From Nonomuraea turcica (GTDB lineage Bacteria > Actinomycetota > Actinomycetes > Streptosporangiales > Streptosporangiaceae), in the NCBI RefSeq assembly GCF_030718205.1, contig NZ_JAUZQF010000001.1, forward strand, positions 744,001 through 808,000: a DNA stretch of 64,000 bases, read 5' to 3'. Numbering within the stretch: the stretch's first letter is position 1; each line of letters opens with the position of its first letter. A program made the translations under genes and the position numbers. This document shows positions 46,292 to 54,497 of this stretch, piece after piece. The notes under the pieces were generated by a model that searched no databases, was not told where the DNA came from, and was given only the letters and a program-made list of their open reading frames with translations.

Positions 46292-49183
46292 CTACGAGAT
46301 CAAGGACAGGCGGTGGGCGGCGGCGGCCGCCTCTCCGCGGGTCGTGACGCCGAGCTTGGCCAGGATGTTCGACACGTGCACGCTGACCGTCTTGACCGAG
46401 ATGAACAACTCGGCGGCGATGTCCCGGTTGGTTCTGCCCTGGGTGACCAGCCGCAGGACCTCCAGCTCACGCGGTGTCAGCAACTCCGACGATTCCTGGG
46501 CAGGCGCGCCGCCCACCCGCCGCGACAGCGTCTCGATCTCCTCGACCAGCGGGCTGGCCCGCAGCGCCTGGGCCAGCGGAAGTGCCACCTTCAGCCGGGC
46601 GGCCGCCCCCTCGCGGTCGCCGGCCCGCGCAGCGGCCGCGGCGGCCCGGAACAGGGCCTTGGCCTGGTTGTGCGGGCGCTTGAGCCGCTCCCAGCCGGCG
46701 GCCGCGGCGTCGAAGTCGCCGATGTAGGACAGCCGGTAGGCATCCACGACAGGACCGATCACCGACAGCTCGGCCGCCACGTCGGCGGCGTGCGCGCGGA
46801 CCGCCGCGGCCCGTTCGGGCTCGATGGTCTCGACGGCGTCGCAGACGATGCGGAGCAGGGCGAGCAGGCGCCAGCCCAGCATGGCCTTGGACGACTGCTT
46901 GGGGAGGGCGATCACCTGCTCGGCCACGGTCAGCGCGGCGCCGGGCTCACCCCGCAGCAGGTGCCAGCCGATGCGCAGGCGGGCGTTGCTGGTGATGTCC
47001 TGGACGAAGTCCTCGGCGCGGTCCTTGAGCACGCCGACCTCGGACAGGAGGCTCTCGACCAGCTGCAGCTCGCCCCTGGCCAGGGCGATGTCGGCGCGCA
47101 CCCGCAGCAGGGCGTATCGGGTGCGCAGGTTGGGGCCATGGCTCAGTGCGGCTTCGACGAGCTCGATGGCCTCGTCCCAGCGGCCGACCGACTCCAGCGC
47201 CTCGGCCCAGTTGTTCTTGATGAACAGGCCGCTGCCGCGCAGCCGGCCATACTCCTTGGAGATCTTCCAGCCCTGCTCGGACAGGCGTATGGCTTCGTCC
47301 TCGCGGCCCAGGTCGATCAGCGCGTCGATGTTGTTGGCGATCGCCCGGGTGATGATGCGGCCGGAGCGCTCCTCGTGCCCGATCTCCATGGCCTGCTCGT
47401 TGACCGCGATGGTGGACTCGAGCTCGCCGTTGAGCGAGTGGCCGAGCGCCAGGTTCATCAGCAGGTCGGCCTCGAGGCACCGGTCGCCGTGCTCCCTGGC
47501 CAGGCGCAGGCCGTCGGCGATGATCTCGCTCGCCTCGGCGGTCTCCCCGCGCAGCATGAGGTGGCGGCTCAGCGGAGTGAGGACCTCGGCCCGGTCGAGG
47601 CTGTCCTCGGGGACGAGCCGCAGGGCGTGCCGGAACTCCTCGATGACCCCCATCTGGCCTTTGCTCATCTTGAATCCAGCCCGCCGGACGATCAGCTGTG
47701 CCACGCGGCCCGGCTCGCGGGTCTCGTCCAGCTCGGACAGGGCGGCCTTGACGAACTTCATGCCCTTGTCGACCTCGCCGCCGGCGTTCGCGGCCTCGGC
47801 GGCCCGCTCCAGCACGGCGGTGTGGTCGGCGCCGATGCGCTCGGCGGCGTCGGGGACCCGGTCCCAGAGCATGAGCACGCGTTCGAGCAGCGGCACGGCC
47901 TCGGTGTAGGCGAACGCCTTGAAGGACTTCTGCGCGGCCTCCCACGCGGAGATCAGCGCCCAGAGGTCGTTGCGGGCGCCGTACCAGTGATGGGCCAGCT
48001 CGACGGGGGCACGGCCCATCGGGACGAGCGTGCGGTCCTTGGAGATCTCCTCGGCGAACCTGGCGTGCAGGCGCTGGTGCTCGCCGGGCAGCAGCTCGTC
48101 GTGCACGGCCTCGCGGATGAGCGAGTGACGGAAGACGTACGCCCGGTTGTCGGCGACCTGCAGGACGTTGCCCGCGATGGCCGGGCGCAGCGCGCTCTCC
48201 AGCTCGACGTCGGACAGGCCGCTCACGGCGGCCAGCAGCGCGTGGCCGACCCGGATGCCGCCGGCCGCGGCGATGCGCAGCACCCGCTGGGTCTCTTCGG
48301 GCAGCCGCTCGACGGAGTTGAGTATCAGGTCCTGCATGGTCTCGGGGAACGTGCAGTCCTCGCCGCTCTCCAGCATGGCCTCGACGAACAGCGGGATGCC
48401 CTCGCTGCGCTCGTAGACGTTCTCGACACTGCTGTATTCGGGGACCTTGCCGAGGATCCCGGTCATCTGCTGGGCGACCTCGTCGCGCGACAGGCGGGGC
48501 AGGTCGAGCCGGTGCACGCCGTTCACCCGGCCCAGCTCGGCCAGCACCGGCCGGAGCGGGTGCTGGCGGTGCAGGTCGTCCGAGCGGTAGGTCATGACGA
48601 TCAGCACCTGCGGAATGTGCAGGTTGCGGCTGAGGAAGGCGATGAGGTCGCGGCTGGAGCGGTCGGCCCAGTGGATGTCCTCGATGACGAGGACCGTCGG
48701 GCGGGCGTCGGCCAGGCGTTCCAGCAGGGTGAGGAACTGCTCGAAGAGCCGCGCGCGGCCGGTGTCGGTCTCGCCGTCGCCGCTGGGCTCGCCGAACTCG
48801 GGCAACAGCCGGGCCAGGTCGCGCTGGGCGCCCTCGGGGAGTAACCCGGCGACCGCGGCGGGGCCCTGCTCCCTGACGAGCTGCCGCAGCGCCGCGGTGA
48901 AGGGCGCGTAGGCCAGGCCCTCGGTGGACAACTCCACGCACCCGCCGAACAACACGTGCGCGCCGTCGGCGGCGCAGCGCTCGGTGAAGCGCTGCACCAA
49001 ACGGGTCTTGCCGACGCCGGCCTCGCCCCCAAGCAGGACGGCTGTCACCTTGCCCTTTTTGGCCTCGTCGAAGCTGTCGGAGAGAGCCCCCAGCTCCTCC
49101 TCCCGTCCGACGAAGACGGGACTGACCGAACGTCCCCGCATGTCATCAAGCATGTCATGCCTCACAGACGGTTTTCGACGCAT
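46292..49183 (-). CDS. Large LuxR-family ATP-dependent regulator (LAL/MalT-like)
   Basis: 963 residues; ATG 49183 or 49153. Walker A GGEAGVGKT (52-60) and Walker B TVLVIEDIHWAD (about 164-175) form the AAA/STAND ATPase. A long tetratricopeptide-like middle (about 400-850) follows. The C-terminal LuxR helix-turn-helix is TPRELEVLRLVTQGRTNRDI. Such LAL regulators sense a signal and activate transcription. Lies alone, convergent with the manganese exporter; targets unknown. Confidence 0.88.
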   Translation of the reverse strand: MRRKPSVRHDMLDDMRGRSVSPVFVGREEELGALSDSFDEAKKGKVTAVLLGGEAGVGKTRLVQRFTERCAADGAHVLFGGCVELSTEGLAYAPFTAALRQLVREQGPAAVAGLLPEGAQRDLARLLPEFGEPSGDGETDTGRARLFEQFLTLLERLADARPTVLVIEDIHWADRSSRDLIAFLSRNLHIPQVLIVMTYRSDDLHRQHPLRPVLAELGRVNGVHRLDLPRLSRDEVAQQMTGILGKVPEYSSVENVYERSEGIPLFVEAMLESGEDCTFPETMQDLILNSVERLPEETQRVLRIAAAGGIRVGHALLAAVSGLSDVELESALRPAIAGNVLQVADNRAYVFRHSLIREAVHDELLPGEHQRLHARFAEEISKDRTLVPMGRAPVELAHHWYGARNDLWALISAWEAAQKSFKAFAYTEAVPLLERVLMLWDRVPDAAERIGADHTAVLERAAEAANAGGEVDKGMKFVKAALSELDETREPGRVAQLIVRRAGFKMSKGQMGVIEEFRHALRLVPEDSLDRAEVLTPLSRHLMLRGETAEASEIIADGLRLAREHGDRCLEADLLMNLALGHSLNGELESTIAVNEQAMEIGHEERSGRIITRAIANNIDALIDLGREDEAIRLSEQGWKISKEYGRLRGSGLFIKNNWAEALESVGRWDEAIELVEAALSHGPNLRTRYALLRVRADIALARGELQLVESLLSEVGVLKDRAEDFVQDITSNARLRIGWHLLRGEPGAALTVAEQVIALPKQSSKAMLGWRLLALLRIVCDAVETIEPERAAAVRAHAADVAAELSVIGPVVDAYRLSYIGDFDAAAAGWERLKRPHNQAKALFRAAAAAARAGDREGAAARLKVALPLAQALRASPLVEEIETLSRRVGGAPAQESSELLTPRELEVLRLVTQGRTNRDIAAELFISVKTVSVHVSNILAKLGVTTRGEAAAAAHRLSLIS

Positions 49184-49209
49184 TTAGGGGCTTCTACGGA
49201 GGCAGAGAG

Positions 49210-49239
49210 GCCCGGCCACGAGGGAGGTAGTGGCCGGGC
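49210..49239. terminator. Hairpin terminator
   Basis: GCCCGGCCAC (49210-49219) / GTGGCCGGGC (49230-49239), 10-base loop, just after the stop of the 49253-49399 gene, on the minus strand before the LuxR gene. Confidence 0.75.
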
Positions 49240-49252
49240 TCTCGTGGGGCGC

Positions 49253-49399
49253 TCATGAGGGACGGCGCTTGCCGAAGATTGAGCGGCGCTCGGACTTGTT
49301 GCCCCGCTCCGCCTCACGTACGCGCCGGTGCGCGGCCGCCGCCTTGCGCAGCTCGTTCATGTGGCTCTTCATGAGCTCATACTCGATCTCGGGATTCAT
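49253..49399 (-). CDS. Small basic actinobacterial protein (48 aa)
   Basis: 48 residues, ATG 49399. MNPEIEYELMKSHMNELRKA then AAAHRRVREAERGNKSERRS: helical and basic. Small proteins of this type are widespread in actinobacteria, with no known role. A strong terminator follows. Confidence 0.68.
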   Translation of the reverse strand: MNPEIEYELMKSHMNELRKAAAAHRRVREAERGNKSERRSIFGKRRPS

Positions 49400-49579
49400 C
49401 ACTCATGTCTCCTTTTTCATCTGCTGACATCCTTAAGAGTCGGTCTAAGGCCAGGTACGCCACATCGGGTGGATGCCTTATCTCTGGGTGTAGAAGCAGC
49501 TCGGCATACCTAGGACCGGCCGCACGGCGTCCTAAGGTGGTCCGGTTTGGAGGAGGAGGCCCTGGTCGGCGATGCTGTG

Positions 49580-50521
49580 ATGGTGTCAACTCTGACGACT
49601 TCGCTCGCGGACGTAGCCGCGTCCGGCGCGACGCTACGGGCATTCCTGCACGGCCTGCCCGGCGTCGACCGGGTCGGCGCAGACCAGCGGGCGGCCATGC
49701 TCGGCACCCGATCGATCAAGACAACCGCCAAAGCCAAGGCCATTGACCTGGCCATTTCCATGGTCGACCTGACCACCCTCGAGGGCGCGGACACGGCAGG
49801 CAAGGTGCGCGCGATGTGCATCAAGGCCGTGCGCCCCGGCGGCGACGCCCCTAAGGTGGCGGCCGTCTGCGTTTATCCCGACCTGGTCGCCGTGGCCGCC
49901 GAGACGCTGCGCGGGTCGGGGGTGAAGGTGGCCTCGGTGGCGACCGCGTTCCCCAGCGGGCGCTCGTCGCTGGAGGTCAAGGTGAGCGACACGGCGCTGG
50001 CCGTCGCCGCGGGCGCCGACGAGATCGACATGGTGATCGATCGCGGCGCGTTCCTGTCCGGCGACTACCTGAAGGTCTTCGAGGAGATCGTCGCGGTCAA
50101 GGCCGCGTGCGGCGCGGCGCACCTGAAGGTGATCCTGGAGACCGGCGAGCTGGCGACCTACGACAACGTGCGGCGGGCGTCGTGGCTGGCGATGCTGGCG
50201 GGCGCCGACTTCATCAAGACCTCCACGGGCAAGGTGTCCCCCGCGGCCACGCCGCCCGTCACGCTGATCATGCTCGAGGCGGTGCGCGACTTCCGCGACG
50301 CGACGGGCCGCCAGGTGGGGGTCAAGCCCGCGGGCGGCATCCGCACCACCAAGGACGCGATCAAAAACCTGGTGCTGGTCAACGAGACGGCCGGCGACGA
50401 CTGGCTGACGCCCGACTGGTTCAGGCTGGGCGCCTCGTCGCTGCTCAACGACCTGCTGATGCAGCGCCAAAAGCTGGCCACCGGGCGATACGCCGGTCCC
50501 GACTACTTCACCCTGGACTGA
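49580..50521 (+). CDS. deoC: Deoxyribose-phosphate aldolase
   Basis: 313 residues from ATG 49580; TTG 49547 or GTG 49577 are alternatives, and a purine-rich GGAGGAGGAGG lies at about 49548. CVYPDLVAVAAETLRGSGVK, EIDMVIDRGAFLSGDYLKV, KVILETGEL and ADFIKTSTGK (Schiff base Lys) mark the DeoC barrel. It splits 2-deoxyribose 5-phosphate into acetaldehyde and glyceraldehyde 3-phosphate. The next gene begins within its stop (TGATG), so acetaldehyde is likely passed to the dehydrogenase. Confidence 0.92.
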   Translation: MVSTLTTSLADVAASGATLRAFLHGLPGVDRVGADQRAAMLGTRSIKTTAKAKAIDLAISMVDLTTLEGADTAGKVRAMCIKAVRPGGDAPKVAAVCVYPDLVAVAAETLRGSGVKVASVATAFPSGRSSLEVKVSDTALAVAAGADEIDMVIDRGAFLSGDYLKVFEEIVAVKAACGAAHLKVILETGELATYDNVRRASWLAMLAGADFIKTSTGKVSPAATPPVTLIMLEAVRDFRDATGRQVGVKPAGGIRTTKDAIKNLVLVNETAGDDWLTPDWFRLGASSLLNDLLMQRQKLATGRYAGPDYFTLD

Positions 50522-51975
50522 TGATGGCGATCTTCGAGTACGCACCCGCGCCCGAGTCGCGCGACGTCGTCGACATCAAGCCGGCGTACGGGCTGTTCAT
50601 CAACGGCGAGTTCGTGGACGGCTCCGGCCCCACGTTCAAGACGATCAACCCGGCGACCGAGGAGAAGCTGGCCGAGATCGCCACCGCCACGTCCGACGAC
50701 GTGGACCGGGCCGTGCAGGCGGCGCGTAAGGCGTTCGGGGTCTGGAGCGCGCTGCCCGGCGCCGAGCGGGCGAAATACCTGTTCCGCATCGCGCGCATCA
50801 TCCAGGAGCGGGCCCGCGAACTCGCGGTGCTGGAGTCGCTGGACAACGGCAAGCCGATCCGCGAGTCGCGCGACGTCGACCTGCCTCTGGTCGCGGCGCA
50901 CTTCTTCTACTACGCGGGCTGGGCGGACAAGCTGGAATACGCCGGGTTCGGCCGGAGGACGACAAATGGGCAGGGTGGGGGTAAGCCGCTGGGCGTGGCC
51001 GGGCAGGTCATCCCGTGGAACTTCCCCCTGCTCATGCTGGCCTGGAAGATCGCGCCCGCGCTGGCCTGCGGCAACACGGTCGTGCTCAAGCCGGCCGAGA
51101 CCACGCCGCTGACCGCGTTGTTGTTCGCCGACATCTGCCGGCAGGCCGACCTGCCGCCGGGCGTGGTCAACATCGTGACCGGCGCGGGCGAGACCGGCGC
51201 GGCCGTGGTCGCGCACCCCGACGTCAACAAGGTGGCCTTCACCGGCTCCACCGAGGTCGGCCGGATCATCGCGCGCACGGTGGCGGGCACCGACAAGAAG
51301 CTGACGCTGGAGCTGGGCGGTAAGGCCGCGAACATCGTGTTCGAGGACGCCGCCATCGACCAGGCGGTCGAGGGCATCGTCAACGGCATCTTCTTCAACC
51401 AGGGACATGTGTGCTGCGCGGGCTCGCGGCTGCTGGTGCAGGAGTCGATCCAGGACGAGCTGCTCGACGCGCTCAAGCGCAGGCTCGGCACGCTGCGGCT
51501 CGGGGACCCGCTGGACAAGAACACCGACGTCGGCGCGATCAACTCCGCCGACCAGCTCGCCAAGATCCGTGAGCTGTCCGCGATCGGCGAGTCGGAGGGG
51601 GCGCTTCGCTGGTCGCCCGTCTGCGAGCTGCCGGACAAGGGTTTCTGGTTCCCGCCGACGATCTTCACCGGCGTGGCGCAGTCGCACACGATCGCCAGGG
51701 ACGAGATCTTCGGCCCGGTGCTCTCCGTACTGACCTTCCGCACCCCGGCCGAGGCCGTCGAGAAGGCCAACAACACCCCCTATGGGCTGTCCGCGGGCAT
51801 CTGGACTGAGAAGGGCTCGCGCATCCTGTGGATGGCGGACAAGCTCAGGGCCGGTGTGGTCTGGGCCAACACGTTCAACAAGTTCGACCCCGCCTCTCCC
51901 TTCGGCGGCTACAAGGAGTCCGGGTACGGCCGCGAGGGCGGGTTGCTCGGCTTGGAGGCCTACCTTGACGTGTGA
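50521..51975 (+). CDS. Aldehyde dehydrogenase
   Basis: 484 residues, two ATGs (50521 and 50524). VIPWNFPLLMLAWKIAPALA, FTGSTEVGR, TLELGGKAANIV (general base Glu) and QGHVCCAGSR (catalytic Cys) are all present, along with EIFGPVLSV. NAD(P)-dependent oxidation of the acetaldehyde made by DeoC fits the gene order; other aldehydes are possible. Confidence 0.9.
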   Translation: MMAIFEYAPAPESRDVVDIKPAYGLFINGEFVDGSGPTFKTINPATEEKLAEIATATSDDVDRAVQAARKAFGVWSALPGAERAKYLFRIARIIQERARELAVLESLDNGKPIRESRDVDLPLVAAHFFYYAGWADKLEYAGFGRRTTNGQGGGKPLGVAGQVIPWNFPLLMLAWKIAPALACGNTVVLKPAETTPLTALLFADICRQADLPPGVVNIVTGAGETGAAVVAHPDVNKVAFTGSTEVGRIIARTVAGTDKKLTLELGGKAANIVFEDAAIDQAVEGIVNGIFFNQGHVCCAGSRLLVQESIQDELLDALKRRLGTLRLGDPLDKNTDVGAINSADQLAKIRELSAIGESEGALRWSPVCELPDKGFWFPPTIFTGVAQSHTIARDEIFGPVLSVLTFRTPAEAVEKANNTPYGLSAGIWTEKGSRILWMADKLRAGVVWANTFNKFDPASPFGGYKESGYGREGGLLGLEAYLDV

Positions 51976-52137
51976 GCATCGCCGCTTCGGGCGTAGGAAA
52001 CGGCGTGCGCAGGCCACCCGGGGCCACGCTTTCGCGCGGGCCGGTCGTCCGGTACGCACCGGCTGGTACGCCCACCGCTGCGGCGTGAGCCGGTGCGGCC
52101 AGGTCTTCGTCCCCGTCCATACTTCGCAGGAGGGTCG

Positions 52138-52995
52138 ATGAGCCGGCTGTCCGTCAGAAAGACCTACAAGCTGTACATCGGCGGGGCGTTCCCGCGCTCT
52201 GAGAGTGGGAGGTCCTACCCCGTGACCTCGCCCAAGGGCGAATTCCTCGCCAACGCCTCGCATGCCTCGCGCAAGGACGCCCGCGACGCCGTGGTGGCCG
52301 CGCGCAAGGCGTTCCCCGGCTGGTCGGGCGCGACCCCCTACAACCGGGGGCAGATCCTCTATCGCGTCGCCGAGATGCTTGAGGGGCGGCGCGCCCAGTT
52401 CGCCGAGGAGCTCGCCCAGGTTAGACAGGGCGGTAAGAGGGCGGCGCTGGAGGCGGTGGACGCGGCGGTGGACCGGCTCGTCTGGTACGCCGGGTGGTCC
52501 GACAAGATCGCCTCGGTGCACGGGGCGGCCAACCCGGTCGCGGGCCCCTACTTCAACCTGTCCTCACCCGAGCCGACCGGGGTGGTCGCGATCGTCGCGC
52601 CCGCCGACCCGCTGCTCGGGCTGGTGTCGGTGGTCGCCCCGGTGATCGTCACCGGCAACACCTGCGTGGTCGTGGCCTCCGAGCCGTCCCCGCTCGCCTC
52701 GATCACCCTGGCCGAGGTCATGGCCACGTCCGACCTGCCCGGCGGTGTCGTCAACGTGCTCACCGGCAAGCAGGCCGAGCTCGCGCCCTGGCTGGCGGGC
52801 CACATGGACGTCAACGGGCTCGACCTGACCGGGGTGGCGGACGCCGATCTGGCGCTGCGCTGTGAGCAGGCGGCTGCGGACAACCTCAAGCGGGTCCTGC
52901 GGCCCGCCCAGGAGGACTGGACGGCCGACCCGGGGATCGGGCGGATGACCCGGTTCCTGGAGACCAAGACCGTCTGGCACCCGGTCGGGATCTGA
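52138..52995 (+). CDS. Aldehyde dehydrogenase-like protein lacking the catalytic domain
   Basis: 285 residues, AGGAGGG upstream of ATG 52138. It has the N-terminal and cofactor parts (YKLYIGGAFPRSESGRSYPV, VVAIVAPADPLLGLVSVVAP, SDLPGGVVNVLTG) but ends before any ELGGK or catalytic Cys motif; the final 35 residues (KRVLRPAQEDWTADPGIGRM) are not ALDH-like. A short ALDH follows the deoC/ALDH pair in other actinomycetes (from memory), so this may be a conserved partner subunit, not simple decay. Confidence 0.8.
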   Translation: MSRLSVRKTYKLYIGGAFPRSESGRSYPVTSPKGEFLANASHASRKDARDAVVAARKAFPGWSGATPYNRGQILYRVAEMLEGRRAQFAEELAQVRQGGKRAALEAVDAAVDRLVWYAGWSDKIASVHGAANPVAGPYFNLSSPEPTGVVAIVAPADPLLGLVSVVAPVIVTGNTCVVVASEPSPLASITLAEVMATSDLPGGVVNVLTGKQAELAPWLAGHMDVNGLDLTGVADADLALRCEQAAADNLKRVLRPAQEDWTADPGIGRMTRFLETKTVWHPVGI

Positions 52996-53001
52996 GCCGT
53001 T

Positions 53002-53047
53002 CACCCCCCGGCGGTCAGTGATAGCCGCGTGGCCGCACCGGGGGGTG
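53002..53047. terminator. Bidirectional terminator between ALDH-like and amidase genes
   Basis: CACCCCCCGG (53002-53011) / CCGGGGGGTG (53038-53047), perfect 10 bp, across the amidase stop codon. Confidence 0.65.
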
Positions 53048-54451
53048 GGCGGACTGGAGCTGGGCGGCCAGGCCGAGCAGGTGCGGCTCGCCGCCGGGCG
53101 GGGCGATGAGCTGCACGCCGATCGGCAGGCCGCTGGAGTGGGTGGCGATGGGCACGCTGATCGCGGGCCAGCCGCACATGTTCCAGGCGCCCGTGGCGGG
53201 GGCGAACCTGAGGTTCGCCAGCACGTTGCGGAGCAGTCCGCGCTCGCCCCAGCGGTCCGCCCTGGGCGGGATGGTGCCCAGCACGGGCGTGACCAGCACG
53301 TCCGCGTCGCCGAACCACTGATCGGCCCCATAGGCGCTCCAGCGCTCGCGTCCGCGTACGCCGTTCAGCTTGAGCCGGCCCAGCACCCGGCCGGCGCGGG
53401 CCAGCGCCCGGGTGCGCCGCTCCACACTCCGGCTGTCCAGATCGTCCGCCGCCGTCGCGGCCTGGCCGAGCCAGGTGGCGACCGCGGCCGGGCCCAGCCA
53501 GGCAGGCAGCCGGTGGCCGTGCTCGACCACCGTGTGCCCGGCCACCCGCAACGTCTCCGCCGCCGCGCGCACCGCCGCCTGGAACTCCTTGTCGATGGGC
53601 AGGCCGATCGGCAGCGGCTGAGGCGCGTACGCCACCCGCAGGTCGAACAGCTCCTGGCTGTCCGGCGGCGGCGGCTCCCACACCTCCTCGTCGTCCGCCC
53701 AGACCGAGCGCAGCATGGGCGGGCGTGGATCCACCCGGCGGCCGCCACGCCATGCCTCGGCCAGCGACGGGTCGGCGGCCAGCACGGACAGCGCGAGCGA
53801 CAGGTCGGACGCGGTCGTGGCCAGCGGGCCGTTCTCCGTCAGCCGATCCCAGTCGTTGGCCGGCGGGGGCACGACCCCGGCGCCCGGCTTGATGGCCAGC
53901 ACGCCGCAGGCCGCCGCCGGGATGCGCAGCGAGCCCATGCCGTCGTTGCCGAGCGCGATCGGCACCATGCCCGCCGCCACGGCCGCCGCGCTGCCCGAGG
54001 ACGAGCCGCCGGTCGTGCGGGTCCGGTCCCAGGGGTTGCGCACGATGCCGTACGCGCTGTCGCCGAACGCCACGAGCCCCAGCTCGGGCAGGTTGGTCAG
54101 GCCGACGACCACCGCGCCCGCCGCGCGCAGCCGCGCGACCGTCACGTGGTCCGCCCGCGCGGGCACGTCGGCAGTGCCGGCGGAGCCGCCGCGGGTGGCC
54201 TCGCCCGCCACCTCCAGGTTGTCCTTCACCGCGACGGGAACGCCGGCCAGCGGCAACTGCGCCAGGTCGGGACGTTTCTGCACGGCCTGCGCCTCCTCCA
54301 CGGCCTGTTCCCTGACCAGCCGGAAGGCTCCCACCTCGGGGTCCCGTGCGGAGATGACGTGCAGATGCTCCTCGACGACCGTCGTGGCCGAGACCTCGCC
54401 GCGCCGGACGGCCGTCGCGATCTCGGTGGCGGTCCTGCCTGCCCACAACAT
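53015..54451 (-). CDS. Amidase (amidase signature family)
   Basis: 478 residues, ATG 54451. VPVAVKDNLEVAGEATRGGS holds the catalytic Lys, GGSSSGSAAAVAAG the Ser-rich signature and cis-Ser, and GNDGMGSLRIPAAACG the nucleophile region. It hydrolyses amide bonds of small substrates. The family is broad (amides, aryl amides, Glu-tRNA subunits), but the absence of GatB/GatC nearby argues against GatA. Confidence 0.87.
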   Translation of the reverse strand: MLWAGRTATEIATAVRRGEVSATTVVEEHLHVISARDPEVGAFRLVREQAVEEAQAVQKRPDLAQLPLAGVPVAVKDNLEVAGEATRGGSAGTADVPARADHVTVARLRAAGAVVVGLTNLPELGLVAFGDSAYGIVRNPWDRTRTTGGSSSGSAAAVAAGMVPIALGNDGMGSLRIPAAACGVLAIKPGAGVVPPPANDWDRLTENGPLATTASDLSLALSVLAADPSLAEAWRGGRRVDPRPPMLRSVWADDEEVWEPPPPDSQELFDLRVAYAPQPLPIGLPIDKEFQAAVRAAAETLRVAGHTVVEHGHRLPAWLGPAAVATWLGQAATAADDLDSRSVERRTRALARAGRVLGRLKLNGVRGRERWSAYGADQWFGDADVLVTPVLGTIPPRADRWGERGLLRNVLANLRFAPATGAWNMCGWPAISVPIATHSSGLPIGVQLIAPPGGEPHLLGLAAQLQSAHPPVRPRGYH

Positions 54452-54497
54452 GTCTAGAGTGTGCAGCTTTTCCCACCTGGTGGCGAGAGTGGGATGG

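Noticed and set aside
46313..48844. 843-codon plus-strand frame
   Set aside because: Antisense shadow of the LuxR-family gene, which has clear domains on the other strand.
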